A stretch of 64,000 bases of DNA from Cohnella abietis (GTDB taxonomy: Bacteria > Bacillota > Bacilli > Paenibacillales > Paenibacillaceae): positions 3,942,001 to 4,006,000 of the forward strand of contig NZ_AP019400.1 in NCBI RefSeq assembly GCF_004295585.1, in the 5' to 3' direction. A model generated the notes under the pieces. That model had not been told where the DNA came from, did no database searches, and saw only the letters and a program-made list of their open reading frames with translations. Below, in pieces: positions 16,030 through 25,597 of the stretch (its first letter is position 1; the number at the start of each line of letters is the position of its first letter). The translations under genes were made by a program, and so were the position numbers.

Positions 16030-17478
16030 TCAAATTCGTTTATCGCTCAGCTTGCGGCTCTGATCCATTGGATTAAATAGAACTCTAATCGTCGTACCCT
16101 TGTTCTCTTCACTGGCAACCTCAATGACGGCATGGTGAAGACTTGCCACACTTTGGCATATCGAGAGGCCTAAGCCTGCTCCATTATTGACCTTTGTTCT
16201 AGCTTTATCTGCCATGTAAAAGGGTTCAAAAATTTTGTCCTGATGCTCCTTAGCAATACCAATGCCTTCGTCAATCACTTCCAGCAAGTAATGATTATCG
16301 TGCCAAGACGTACGAATCGTAATACTCTGTTGCTCGCTAGAGGCTTTCAGCGCATTATCTACGAGATTGAAGATCATTGTTTTGATTAAATCCTTTTCCA
16401 GCAGCAGCTTGCCTTCTACACAATCCGTAACAATTGCAACCTGCTTCTCCTTCGCTTTCATCTCCAAGGTAGGCTTAATTTCAGCAATAATGGCTTCCAG
16501 ATCATGCTCCCTCATCTGAAAATGCTGCCCCTGAAGCAAAATCAAGTCCATTAGCTTGTGAGAAAGCGATTCTAATCTTTTACTTTCCGAATAAATGACA
16601 TCCAAGCCATCGAGGTAAAGCTCTTCGTTATATTTGGTCGTTCTTAGAAAGTTGGCATATCCAATAATCGACGTTAATGGCGTCTTCAATTCATGGGTGA
16701 AGTTATCGATGAACCTTTGCTTTTCTTGATTGTTCCGCTCAAGATCATTGATTTTGTCCTCAACAACAGAAGCCATATCATTGAAATTACGGGCTAACAC
16801 ACCGATTTCATCCTTGGACTGCAGCTGAACACGTTCGGAGAAGCCTCCTTGAGCAATGACTTGAGCAGTCTTATTCAACTGATCGATAGGCTTCGTCAGT
16901 CCCCTACTAATGAAAAACATAATAACCATATAGAGAAGTGCTGCCGCCAAATCCACCTGAACAAAAAAACGATACTGATCCACGCGGCCCTCATACAAGG
17001 AGGTAACGTCCTTCATGTACGTAAACACATAATTTTTATGATTAATGACCGTAATATTCGAGGTAAATAGGATCGTGCGCTTGTCGATGTCTCGCAACAC
17101 ATACTTAATTTCGTCCACGTCAAGCTTGTCTAGCTCTTCACGATTCTCAGGCATTTGGAACGTAGTATTGCTGAAAATAGATTGGTTCTCATCATTCACT
17201 ATGGTCAGAAAAGTGTGTTGATCGTTATTCTTAGCGACAAATTCATTTGCAATGTTCGTTAATACTGTTTTCTCATAATCAAGGGAGTCGAAAATCCGGA
17301 GGATCGGAACGATGGCATCGACGCTGGAATGGATACTCATGTTTTGGCTTAACGCGCTATTAATTTCTTGCTCCAGCATTTTGTTATGGCTTCGCTCAAT
17401 GACTAGGATGGATGCCGCATTAAAAATAAGGGCAAAAACAATGAACGAAAACAAATAGATCTTCTGCCAAAATTTCAT
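16030..17478 (-). CDS. Sensor histidine kinase with HAMP domain
   Basis: 482 aa membrane kinase. TM1 at residues 8-27, extracellular region 28-160, TM2 at about 165-187, HAMP 188-240 (GLTKPIDQLNKTAQVIAQGG), HisKA with phospho-acceptor His262 in FTHELKTPLTS, and HATPase_c with N box NLVDNALKAS, G1 DEGIGI and G2 GAGLGLSI. All needed residues are intact. Last gene of the four-gene operon, 3 nt after its cognate response regulator, so the pair is surely matched. Stimulus unknown. Confidence 0.95.
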   Translation of the reverse strand: MKFWQKIYLFSFIVFALIFNAASILVIERSHNKMLEQEINSALSQNMSIHSSVDAIVPILRIFDSLDYEKTVLTNIANEFVAKNNDQHTFLTIVNDENQSIFSNTTFQMPENREELDKLDVDEIKYVLRDIDKRTILFTSNITVINHKNYVFTYMKDVTSLYEGRVDQYRFFVQVDLAAALLYMVIMFFISRGLTKPIDQLNKTAQVIAQGGFSERVQLQSKDEIGVLARNFNDMASVVEDKINDLERNNQEKQRFIDNFTHELKTPLTSIIGYANFLRTTKYNEELYLDGLDVIYSESKRLESLSHKLMDLILLQGQHFQMREHDLEAIIAEIKPTLEMKAKEKQVAIVTDCVEGKLLLEKDLIKTMIFNLVDNALKASSEQQSITIRTSWHDNHYLLEVIDEGIGIAKEHQDKIFEPFYMADKARTKVNNGAGLGLSICQSVASLHHAVIEVASEENKGTTIRVLFNPMDQSRKLSDKRI

Positions 17479-17481
17479 CGA

Positions 17482-18138
17482 TCAATCCTCCAAACGATAA
17501 CCGATTTTATAAATGGTCTTTATGTGCTCCTGGAGCTGCAGCTTCTTACGCAACGTTTTAATATGCATATCGACGGTTCTCGTCTCACCGTAGTAGTCTC
17601 CGCCCCACACTTTATCAATAAACTGCTCTCTTGAAAGGGCTATGTTCTTGTTTTTGAGCAGCACAACAAGTAGATCGTATTCCTTGGGCGTCATTTCGAT
17701 TGGCTTTCCCTGCATGATCACTTCTCGCTTGTCTAGATCAACCTGAAGATTGTGAAACTTGATCACGCGTTCGTCCTTGCCGTATCTGCGCAATACAGTT
17801 TCGATGCGAGCCAATAGCTCAATCGCTTCAAAGGGCTTAACCATATAGTCATCTGCCCCCAGCTTTAGTCCGTTGACCTTGTCATATACCGAGTTTTTGG
17901 CTGTTAAGAAAATGACTGGAATGCTGTAGGCTTGAATCTTTTCCATTAAAGCAAATCCATCCAGCTTTGGAATCATGACATCCAGCAAAATAAGATCAAA
18001 CTTTTCCTGCTTCACGATTTCAAGCGCCGCCAAACCATCGTAAACCTCCGTTGTTGCGTAGTTCACTAGGTTGAGATTCATTTTGATGATTTTCGATATG
18101 TGAATGTCGTCCTCTACGATTAGAATTTTCTTTTGCAT
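17482..18138 (-). CDS. OmpR-family response regulator
   Basis: 218 aa. Receiver domain with acidic pair EDD near residue 8-10, phospho-acceptor Asp in LILLDVMIPK (about residue 52) and Lys in YMVKPF; winged-helix DNA-binding domain from about residue 125 (VIMQGKPIEMTPKEYDLLVV, then WGGDYYGETRTVDMHIKTLR). It starts 4 nt after the stop of another kinase and ends 3 nt before its own kinase gene. Target genes cannot be told from the window. Confidence 0.95.
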   Translation of the reverse strand: MQKKILIVEDDIHISKIIKMNLNLVNYATTEVYDGLAALEIVKQEKFDLILLDVMIPKLDGFALMEKIQAYSIPVIFLTAKNSVYDKVNGLKLGADDYMVKPFEAIELLARIETVLRRYGKDERVIKFHNLQVDLDKREVIMQGKPIEMTPKEYDLLVVLLKNKNIALSREQFIDKVWGGDYYGETRTVDMHIKTLRKKLQLQEHIKTIYKIGYRLED

Positions 18139-18142
18139 GCCT

Positions 18143-19912
18143 TTAATTCTCCTGACGGGTTAGATTATTGAATCTCAACAGAATGCTAGTCCCTTCACCG
18201 AGCTTGGTTTCGACATCAATCCGCCCACCCATTGCTTCAATCAGTCCCTTGGATATTGCCATACCAAGACCAGATCCGTTCGTCGTAGACGCTGTATCCG
18301 TCCCGCGGTAATAACGCTCGAACAGTCGATTTAATGTAACCTCGTCCATCCCATCACCATTGTCTGCGAATTTAACCGTAATATCTTCGCCCTCCTCATC
18401 CGCTATGAGGGATACGGTCAAAATGGTATGAGACGGGTTATGAAGTAATGCATTTGCTGTTAGATTGTTTACTACCCTCTCAAGCCAAGGGGTGTACATC
18501 TGTGCCCAGACATTGGTTGGTGCCGCGTTAAATACAATTCGCTGCTTCCCGTAAGCAGGATCAGCAGCAGCTTGTTTGAGTGCTTGATCAAGCCAGCTAT
18601 TCAGCTCAACCTCCATCGTCTCTGGTGGAAGAATACCCGTCTTTAGCCGATACGTCATCGCAAGATCGCTAATCAGCATGTCCATATGGGCTGATTTGTC
18701 GAGCATACTCGTTGAAAACTTGCGTACCTCTTCCTTCGACCATTCATATTTTGGCTCCGCCAGTAAGTGGGCATAGCCTGTAATAGAAGAGAGCGGTGTA
18801 TTCAAATCGTGAGTAATGCCTGCAATCCATTCCTCTCGCAGGCTCTCTGTCTGCTCTCGGGTCTGCTGTTCTCTCTTCAGTGCCGCTGAGAGCTTCTCAA
18901 TAGAAACCATGACATCGGCAAAAACACGATACCTTCTTCGCCACTTGCCCGTTGATGTCCGACTCCGAAGAATGCCCTTTCGGTCAACAGGTTCTTGGTA
19001 CACAGCATGGCCTATAGAATCAAGCCATACGAGCATGTGCAGCATGGGTGCCCCGAAGCGATGAGCTTGCCACAAGGAGAGCAGCAGAAATAATACCAGC
19101 AAGGCTGCCAGCATCGCAACCGAGCCCATGATAACTACCTTCATTTCTTCTGGAATGATGCTTTTCTTTCCCGATTCTCCTCCACTAGCATTTGGCTTTC
19201 CAACAAACCAGGTGCCACCCGTTTGATCGTCAGGCGATGAAATCATACTGAAGCCATATCGTTCGCTATACATCGTTCTGAGCGCGAGCTCTGGAACTGT
19301 ATATTCAGAGGGCACAGATGTCGGTTTATTATAAGAGGCTAGCTCCACACCAGTCGAATCAATGAGTTGAACAAAAGCATGAGTCGCTTTAATATTTCCT
19401 ACCATGCTGTCGGGAAGCACGAGCTGCCCTTTCACAATAGGGAATGTCCCTTCACTCAGCTGCTTTAAAAGATGATTTAAATTAGGTACGCCGTACACAA
19501 GTGTGATTAGCTTATCATTCTTTCGCTGAATCCACAGAGCTAAGTCGTAAGGGAACGGCTTTTCCCCTACCCAGTAGGAAATCAGTTCACTCGGTCCATA
19601 ATGCTCGGGTACATCTTTAGGCGTATTATAGGCGGTTTCTACCCGCCCATTCTCATCCAAGCTTTGCAGCCAGCCATTATTTCTCTTCACTTGCTCAAGC
19701 AGGCTAGGTGCAAAATGAATGCCGTCCTTGTCAACCTTAGAGGATTCTAAAACCTTCTCTAGTCCAGCCTTGGCAAAATCGCGAGTAATGTTTATCTCGG
19801 TAAATCGTATCTGTATCCAAGTAAATATTAGAGCAGCAATGAGCAGAACGACAACACTAATTATCGCCAGCTGGGAAACGAATTTGATCGTTAAGCGACG
19901 CTTAATATTCAT
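18143..19912 (-). CDS. Sensor histidine kinase
   Basis: 589 aa. TM1 at residues 12-32, a large extracellular domain (33-250), TM2 near 255-280, a linker lacking a clear HAMP, HisKA with His368 in GITHDLNTPLSS, and HATPase_c with NLTANALLHNP, DNGDGMD and GSGLGMAIS. The DLNTPL form of the H box (rather than DLKTPL) is typical of a Firmicute subgroup. Its ATG overlaps the stop of the upstream response regulator by 4 nt, so that protein is its partner. Confidence 0.95.
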   Translation of the reverse strand: MNIKRRLTIKFVSQLAIISVVVLLIAALIFTWIQIRFTEINITRDFAKAGLEKVLESSKVDKDGIHFAPSLLEQVKRNNGWLQSLDENGRVETAYNTPKDVPEHYGPSELISYWVGEKPFPYDLALWIQRKNDKLITLVYGVPNLNHLLKQLSEGTFPIVKGQLVLPDSMVGNIKATHAFVQLIDSTGVELASYNKPTSVPSEYTVPELALRTMYSERYGFSMISSPDDQTGGTWFVGKPNASGGESGKKSIIPEEMKVVIMGSVAMLAALLVLFLLLSLWQAHRFGAPMLHMLVWLDSIGHAVYQEPVDRKGILRSRTSTGKWRRRYRVFADVMVSIEKLSAALKREQQTREQTESLREEWIAGITHDLNTPLSSITGYAHLLAEPKYEWSKEEVRKFSTSMLDKSAHMDMLISDLAMTYRLKTGILPPETMEVELNSWLDQALKQAAADPAYGKQRIVFNAAPTNVWAQMYTPWLERVVNNLTANALLHNPSHTILTVSLIADEEGEDITVKFADNGDGMDEVTLNRLFERYYRGTDTASTTNGSGLGMAISKGLIEAMGGRIDVETKLGEGTSILLRFNNLTRQEN

Positions 19913-20664
19913 GGCGTAGAGATCACAATCGGATCTGCCTTAATAAGCTTGTACCCAAGTCCTCTAACGTTAACGAGGAACCTTGGATTGGAAGGATCAT
20001 CTTCGATGCGTTCTCTTATCCGATGAATGTGCACCATAATCGTGTTATCATCGTTGAAAGCTTCCTCGCCCCAAACCTTCCCGTATAGCTCACTTTTGCT
20101 AAATAAGCGATTAGGATTTTTACACAAAAAGAGCAATATCTGGAACACGAGCGCTGGGCAAGAAACAGCCTGTCCCTCCACTATTAGCTCCCCGGCTGTC
20201 TCATCTACCTTAAACCGGCCATAATCGTAAACGATCGCAGGCTTATCGAGGCTTGCTTCGGATATGCTGCCCGCGGCACCTTTTGCTGCTGTAGCCAAAT
20301 ATCGACGCAGCTGAGCTTGTATGCGAGCAACTACCTCCAGAGGACTAAAAGGTTTGGTTATATAATCGTCACCGCCAACAGCAAACCCTGTCAGCTTGTC
20401 AAAATCTGATGTTCGCGCAGTAAGAAACAGTATAGGTGCATCGGTCGTTTGACGAATATACGGACATACTTCAATCCCACTCCGTCCTGGCAGCATTACA
20501 TCTAATACAATTAGGTCATATTTTTTAGCTTTGCAGGCTTCAATTGCCTCTTCACCTGTTGTCGCTGTATCTACATTTAAGAAGCCTTCCTTGTGCAACA
20601 CCGTCTGTAAAATCTCCAAAATCGATTGCTCATCATCAACAAGTAAAATCGATGCATCATTCAT
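19909..20664 (-). CDS. OmpR-family response regulator
   Basis: 251 aa. Receiver with DDE, phospho-acceptor Asp in LIVLDVMLPG, and Lys in YITKPF; a linker (residues 122-150) rich in Ala/Ser; winged helix ending in WGEEAFNDDNTIMVHIHRIR. First gene of the operon. A GGAGC ribosome site precedes the ATG. The operon order regulator-kinase-regulator-kinase with almost no spacing implies joint expression of two phosphorelays. Confidence 0.95.
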   Translation of the reverse strand: MNDASILLVDDEQSILEILQTVLHKEGFLNVDTATTGEEAIEACKAKKYDLIVLDVMLPGRSGIEVCPYIRQTTDAPILFLTARTSDFDKLTGFAVGGDDYITKPFSPLEVVARIQAQLRRYLATAAKGAAGSISEASLDKPAIVYDYGRFKVDETAGELIVEGQAVSCPALVFQILLFLCKNPNRLFSKSELYGKVWGEEAFNDDNTIMVHIHRIRERIEDDPSNPRFLVNVRGLGYKLIKADPIVISTP

Positions 20665-20774
20665 ATATGTAAGCTCCTTATACTAAGCGATGGTTATTAT
20701 CATAGCATGTTTTTTTGTACTATGAATTAAACTTACCTTAATGGAAGCTAAATTCGATTTTCTGCTTACAAGTA

Positions 20775-20815
20775 AAGGCTGCCCTTTCAGATCGATGACC
20801 TGAAGGGGCAGCCTT
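20775..20815 (-). terminator. Hairpin terminator
   Basis: AAGGCTGCCCTTTCAG / CTGAAGGGGCAGCCTT, 16-bp stem with one mismatch, 9-nt loop. Follows the membrane-protein gene ending at 20842; U-tract is weak. Confidence 0.6.
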
Positions 20816-20841
20816 ATCTATTTCATATACCTAAACCCATA

Positions 20842-21216
20842 TTATAAGCTGAACCAGGATTTCGCCTCTGGACTTCTCAGTCTCCATATAACGATGACTG
20901 GTAAAATAACGCCCAGCAAAAATCCTACGCTATGCCATACGCTGAATTCAACTATTCTTAGTACGATTAGAATGACAGAAAGCGTAACGGCTGTGTTCAA
21001 TCGTGAAGCCTCAGGAACGCCTAATCTAGCTGCTACCCAAGCTGCTGCTAACCCAAATGCAATCATGACAACAGACAGGATAATCTTAATTGTTTCATCG
21101 CTGCTTAGAGATATTATGCCGTTACCTACATTCACAATTGCAGCAAGATACAACAAGATTTGGGTAGTAACAACCACCATCGGTTTTTCAGTGTTAGCAC
21201 GCCGCTCACTTGTCAT
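20842..21216 (-). CDS. Small four-helix membrane protein, hypothetical
   Basis: 124 aa from the ATG at 21216, preceded by AAGGGAG at 9 nt; a frame from 21252 is less well supported. Four hydrophobic segments (about 14-34, 43-62, 72-95, 97-112) with short loops. No family recognised. It stands alone between a terminator and the MFS gene, which ends 88 bp to its right on the same strand. Confidence 0.75.
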   Translation of the reverse strand: MTSERRANTEKPMVVVTTQILLYLAAIVNVGNGIISLSSDETIKIILSVVMIAFGLAAAWVAARLGVPEASRLNTAVTLSVILIVLRIVEFSVWHSVGFLLGVILPVIVIWRLRSPEAKSWFSL

Positions 21217-21304
21217 CCAGAAGACTCCCTTGTACATAAAGAATGTAGTCATAACCCTGTATAGTATCCCACATTTCTCCTGAAATAACTATTACAATGG
21301 CTCG

Positions 21305-22477
21305 TTAATTCAGCGTCGCTTTTTTGTTTCCGATGACCACTTGAACGATTATCTGTAGCACTATCATTACAGCAAGAACGTAAAAGGCTTGAATAAAGCT
21401 ATCAGAGACATCATGAATACGTCCAACGACGAACGGTCCTGCAGCTCCCATAATATAGCCCCCAGATTGTACCATAGAGGACCACGCGTTCGCCTCCCCT
21501 GCATTACGCGTTTCCTCAATAGGCAGCATCAACGCAAGAGGGAACAGACCGCCAGTTCCGATGCCTAGCGGTATCGCAGCAAGCCATGGACTTACGGACA
21601 AATTAAGCATAAGTACACCAATAAGCTCTAATACAGAACATACAATTAGCCACAAAAGCCTTCTCTGAAACCGTTGTACCAGCATGGGAATGAATAAGGT
21701 TGCTGGCAAGGAGATAAGAGTTAGCATGCTTTGCATGTTTCCTGCTGTCTCCTTCGTATATCCCATGCTCTGCACAGCTGGAGCAAACCAGGTCGTTACG
21801 GAATAGAAGATAGCGGCCATTAGTCCGAAAAATAACGTCAGCACCCATGCCCTGTATTTCTTAAGAGGAATAGTGTCGATAGTCACCGCTCGTGTCTGCT
21901 CTGTCTGTTTAGCCTTTTCCTTCTTCATCCTCAAAGCTAATCTCCACCAGATAGGCAAGGCTATGATCGCAAGCACAGCCCATATCGCCAGTGAATCATT
22001 CCATGAGCCATTCATTAGCTTCTGTAAAGGTACTGACAACCACACACTTAGTACTGCGCCAAGAACCATAGCGGTGGAATATACGCCGACCATAGCAGAT
22101 GCTCGATTGGAGAAATGACGCTTAATATAGCCTGATAATAGCGGACCGGCAATGGCAATCCCTAATCCAGCAAGGAATGAGGTCATAAGGAGTGCGAGGA
22201 TAGATCCCGCAAATAAACGAAACGCCGTCCCTACTCCTATGAGTAATAAAGCAACTGCGATCGCCCCCTCCGTCCCCCATTTCCTGTTCAATTTAACTGC
22301 AAGCGGGGCGAATAGTCCCATACATAATACCGGAAGGGATGTTAATAAGCTGGCAATCGAACCGCTGATGCCTAATTGTTCTTGTAGCGTTCCTAACATC
22401 GGAGGAATCGAAGTTATGGAAGGTCTTAAATTCAAAGCGGCAAGGATAAGTGCAAATACTAAATAATTTCTTCTCAC
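21305..22477 (-). CDS. MFS transporter, CynX/NimT family
   Basis: 390 aa, twelve predicted helices. The start NYLVFALILAALNLRPSITS, with Arg in the first helix end, and FAPLAVKLNRKWG are characteristic of the cyanate/2-nitroimidazole transporter group of the major facilitator superfamily. The substrate cannot be read from sequence. Divergent from a LysR regulator with a 130-bp shared control region, the usual layout for LysR target genes. Confidence 0.9.
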   Translation of the reverse strand: MRRNYLVFALILAALNLRPSITSIPPMLGTLQEQLGISGSIASLLTSLPVLCMGLFAPLAVKLNRKWGTEGAIAVALLLIGVGTAFRLFAGSILALLMTSFLAGLGIAIAGPLLSGYIKRHFSNRASAMVGVYSTAMVLGAVLSVWLSVPLQKLMNGSWNDSLAIWAVLAIIALPIWWRLALRMKKEKAKQTEQTRAVTIDTIPLKKYRAWVLTLFFGLMAAIFYSVTTWFAPAVQSMGYTKETAGNMQSMLTLISLPATLFIPMLVQRFQRRLLWLIVCSVLELIGVLMLNLSVSPWLAAIPLGIGTGGLFPLALMLPIEETRNAGEANAWSSMVQSGGYIMGAAGPFVVGRIHDVSDSFIQAFYVLAVMIVLQIIVQVVIGNKKATLN

Positions 22478-22607
22478 GAATGTTCACCTCTTAAGTTGCT
22501 TACCTGTTAGTCGTACTTAGCTATTATAGTAAGGAAAGATCAATTGAACAATACAATGATTTCTATTATAATGATTGAAAATTACAATGATTATAAGGGT
22601 GGAAAAA

Positions 22608-23483
22608 ATGGAAATTAGACAGCTGGAGAGCTTTATTGTCGTTTGCAAAGAGCTGCATTTTACTAGAGCGGCTGAAAAAATTGGAATTGCACAGCCGACA
22701 TTAAGTCAACAAATACGTGCACTAGAGGATGAATTAGACGTTCCACTTTTCGACAGAGTCGGCAAGAAAATAATACTTACACAAGCCGGGGCCCTCCTTC
22801 TAGAGTACAGCACCCAGATGATACACCTTCTAGAGAATACCCATAATGCGATTGGGGAATTCCGAAGTGGGCAACGTGGAACGTTAGCTGTTGGAGTCTT
22901 ACCCTCTGATTTGGATTATCGATTGCCAAATTTGTTAATCAAATTTCACGCCGAATATCCAAACATTAAATTAAAGGTCGTTTCCTCCATAGATGTATTA
23001 AACCAAGTGCTGGAAAATGAGGTTGACTTCGGAATAGATCTGTCATCTGTCCCTGATGAGCGACTCGTCCGTATTCCTCTAGCCAAGGAAGAGTATGTAC
23101 TTGTCGTCTCTAAAGAGCATGCTTGGGCCGATCGGGAATCCATCTTAATGGAGGAATTACGCCATATTCAAATGGTTGCGTTTCCTGTGGGCTTCACCGG
23201 AAGGGATCTTATTGATAACTGGTGCCGGCCATATGGTTTTACAATACAAGCTATAATGGAGACCGCCTCGGTCACTTCTATAGTCAGCTTGGTTAAAGCG
23301 AATATCGGAGGAACCGTTATCCCTTATCCACTTATCCAGATTATGGACGAGCCTAACATCCATTGCATTCGGATATCGGATAATGCTCCCGTCCGACACA
23401 TGGATATTGTGTATCGAGCTGATCGATATCTCGGTCGTACGGCACAAGAATTCATACGCCAAACTATTGAATATTTTAAATGA
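22608..23483 (+). CDS. LysR-family transcriptional regulator
   Basis: 291 aa from the ATG at 22608, preceded by AAGGGTGG; an upstream frame start at 22575 adds eleven residues without function. Winged helix at residues 1-60 (MEIRQLESFIVVCKELHFTR, QPTLSQQIRALEDEL), then a two-lobed effector domain. The intergenic region to the divergent MFS gene contains three ATGATT direct repeats (about 22555-22592) that might be binding half-sites. It probably activates the MFS gene. Confidence 0.92.
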   Translation: MEIRQLESFIVVCKELHFTRAAEKIGIAQPTLSQQIRALEDELDVPLFDRVGKKIILTQAGALLLEYSTQMIHLLENTHNAIGEFRSGQRGTLAVGVLPSDLDYRLPNLLIKFHAEYPNIKLKVVSSIDVLNQVLENEVDFGIDLSSVPDERLVRIPLAKEEYVLVVSKEHAWADRESILMEELRHIQMVAFPVGFTGRDLIDNWCRPYGFTIQAIMETASVTSIVSLVKANIGGTVIPYPLIQIMDEPNIHCIRISDNAPVRHMDIVYRADRYLGRTAQEFIRQTIEYFK

Positions 23484-23551
23484 ACCCCTGTGGCCTATTC
23501 GAATGATAGGCCTCTGTCCTCAACCGACAACTATCAATGAAAGATAAATAC

Positions 23552-23787
23552 AGTCAAGTGAAAATCGTTGGATTTGCAAATATGAGGGGAAACGGCTAGT
23601 CCTCCCTAACTTGACTCTACATATATTGTAAATGAATCTAGGGGGCAACTAGATAGGGGGGAGGAATCATTAGGGAGGATATTCGTCGCATGAGGTGGTG
23701 AAATACAAGACTAGAACATTAGAGAGAACGAGTTACATTGGGCGAAGCTGAATGCACGCTCAACTTTTCGAAAAGAGGTTGATGGAC
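23552..23787 (+). promoter_or_regulatory. Structured, G-rich leader before the ArsB-type permease
   Basis: A 304-bp gap holds AGTCAAGT (23552-23559) pairing with ACTTGACT (23609-23616), then ATCTAG-GGGGCAA-CTAGAT (23636-23654 with overlap of the G run), then GGGGGGAGG and GGGAGG runs up to 23689. No known riboswitch consensus was matched. It could be a regulatory leader or simply repeat-derived sequence. Confidence 0.35.
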
Positions 23788-25128
23788 ATGCTGCAAGATT
23801 TAGTAATACCCATTACGATTATGGCCTTTTTGGGCACGATCGCATTTATTTTCTGGCGTCCGAATGTGAATGAAGCTATACCTGCAACAATTGGCGCTTT
23901 ATTGGTTCTCCTGTCCGGCAGCGTTACGATAAATGACCTAGGGGTTATCACCCAGACCATTGGGGGCGCAGCCGTCACCATTATGGCTACGATCGTTATG
24001 GCAATCGTCTTGGAGAGCTTCGGGTTTTTCCACTGGTCCGCAGAAAAGCTGCTAGCAAGAGCCAAGGGCTCAGGCATCCGGCTTTTCTGGTATACAAATC
24101 TGTTTTGCTTTCTGATGACCTTGTTCGTGAACAATGATGGCAGCATATTAATTACTACACCTATTCTACTCATGCTTCTTCAACGACTAGGACTCAAAAA
24201 TCATCAAAAAATACCTTATCTTCTATCAGGCGCCTTAATTGCAACGGCTTCCAGCGCCCCTATTGGGGTCAGCAATATCGTAAATTTAATTGCCTTAAAA
24301 ATTGTTCATATGGATCTTTACATGCATACAGCGATGATGTTCGTTCCTGCTTCATTAGGATTAGTTTTACTTGCAGTGCTACTGTTTGTCTGCTTCTATC
24401 GTATTATTCCGCGTAAGCTGCCCAATGCGATCCAAATATCGAGGAACAAAAGTCATCCGCTTAAAGAAGAAAGCTCGATCATTCCTAAAGAAAAGCAATC
24501 GAAATTCATGCGCAATATTCTAATCTTCGTTTTTGGTGTACGTCTCAGCCTATTCGCTGCTTCTTATATCCATTTTCCAGTCCCATTAATGGCTGTTATC
24601 GGCTCTTCCTTCCTGCTAGCATGGCGTTGGTATTTCTTAAGGATTTCTCCTCTTGATATGGTGAAAAAGACGCCTTGGTATATTCTTATTTTTGCCTTTA
24701 GTATGTATGTAATCATTTATGGCTTGCACAATATCGGTTTAACAGAAATGCTTATCCATTTTATACAGCCAATAATATCCGGTAGCTTGCTTCATGCGAG
24801 TATCATTATGGGCGTACTTCTATCTGTTTTATCGAATCTCTTCAATAATCATCCTGCACTAATGGTTGGCACTCTGACTTTAACAAATATGGGGCTCGAT
24901 CCACTTACCTTGAAAATTTCATATCTCGCTAGCGTTATTGGCAGCGATGTTGGCTCACTCCTACTGCCGATTGGGACGCTTGCTACTCTAATGTGGATGC
25001 ATATCCTTAAAAAAGGAAATGTAAGATTTACTTGGTCTGACTATCTGAAGGTAACTTCAATAGTTATCCCAATTACAGTGCTGTTCACCTTAGTCATCCT
25101 CTCCTTCTGGGTTTATTGGGTATTCTAA
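23788..25128 (+). CDS. ArsB/NhaD-type ion permease
   Basis: 446 aa from the ATG at 23788, preceded by AAGAGG at 9 nt; an ATG at 23752 is possible but has no ribosome site. About ten to twelve helices. The segment FVNNDGSILITTPILLMLLQ and SNIVNLIALKIV, and SNLFNNHPALMVG with the second conserved Asn-rich helix break, are typical of the ion-transporter superfamily that includes ArsB and SLC13. Arsenite export is the common annotation, but no arsR or arsC is nearby, so the ion is uncertain. Confidence 0.85.
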   Translation: MLQDLVIPITIMAFLGTIAFIFWRPNVNEAIPATIGALLVLLSGSVTINDLGVITQTIGGAAVTIMATIVMAIVLESFGFFHWSAEKLLARAKGSGIRLFWYTNLFCFLMTLFVNNDGSILITTPILLMLLQRLGLKNHQKIPYLLSGALIATASSAPIGVSNIVNLIALKIVHMDLYMHTAMMFVPASLGLVLLAVLLFVCFYRIIPRKLPNAIQISRNKSHPLKEESSIIPKEKQSKFMRNILIFVFGVRLSLFAASYIHFPVPLMAVIGSSFLLAWRWYFLRISPLDMVKKTPWYILIFAFSMYVIIYGLHNIGLTEMLIHFIQPIISGSLLHASIIMGVLLSVLSNLFNNHPALMVGTLTLTNMGLDPLTLKISYLASVIGSDVGSLLLPIGTLATLMWMHILKKGNVRFTWSDYLKVTSIVIPITVLFTLVILSFWVYWVF

Positions 25129-25265
25129 AGAGAAAAGAAAAACGACCCTCGAAAGATGAAGGTCGCTCGAAAAAGGTTGATTTATGCGCAAGAGAGCACA
25201 CCATAATTTATGTAATAAAGGTTTGAAAGGTTTGGATAAATACCCCCACTCTGCGAATACGAAAA

Positions 25266-25307
25266 AAAATCAGGTTCCTTGAGAAAACCATTTAGGAACC
25301 TGATTTT
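25266..25307. terminator. Bidirectional terminator
   Basis: AAAATCAGGTTCCT / AGGAACCTGATTTT, perfect 14-bp stem, 14-nt loop, between the permease and the convergent sigma operon. Another hairpin, CGACCCTC with GAAGGTCG, lies at 25143-25168. Confidence 0.75.
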
Positions 25308-25391
25308 ACATAACGGATAATGCTAATGCGTTCATAACCATGCCGAGATAAATTAACTCTTAGCAGCCAAGCAACGTTATCGGACTTTCCG

Positions 25392-25577
25392 CTTACGAAC
25401 TCAGTAACTCTTATTTGATCAAAATCTAATGGTTTTATTTTGTAATGAACTCCAGACACCTTATATCCACCAAAGTAACTCCGTTCCTCCTGAATATTAC
25501 ACTATAACACCTCTGGAAATCGTTAGACTAAAAAAGAAGCCATTTTATCGGTAATAAGCTCAATACGGTTTGTTAGC
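25392..25577 (+). repeat. 186-bp dispersed intergenic element, copy B
   Basis: CTTACGAACTC at its start, TAATGAACTCC at offset 52, GAAATCGTTAG at offset 125 and GGTTTGTTAGC at the end, the same offsets as in the other two copies. It ends 21 bp from the stop of the anti-sigma-like gene. Confidence 0.85.
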
Positions 25578-25597
25578 ACAACAAAGGTTCTACATCC

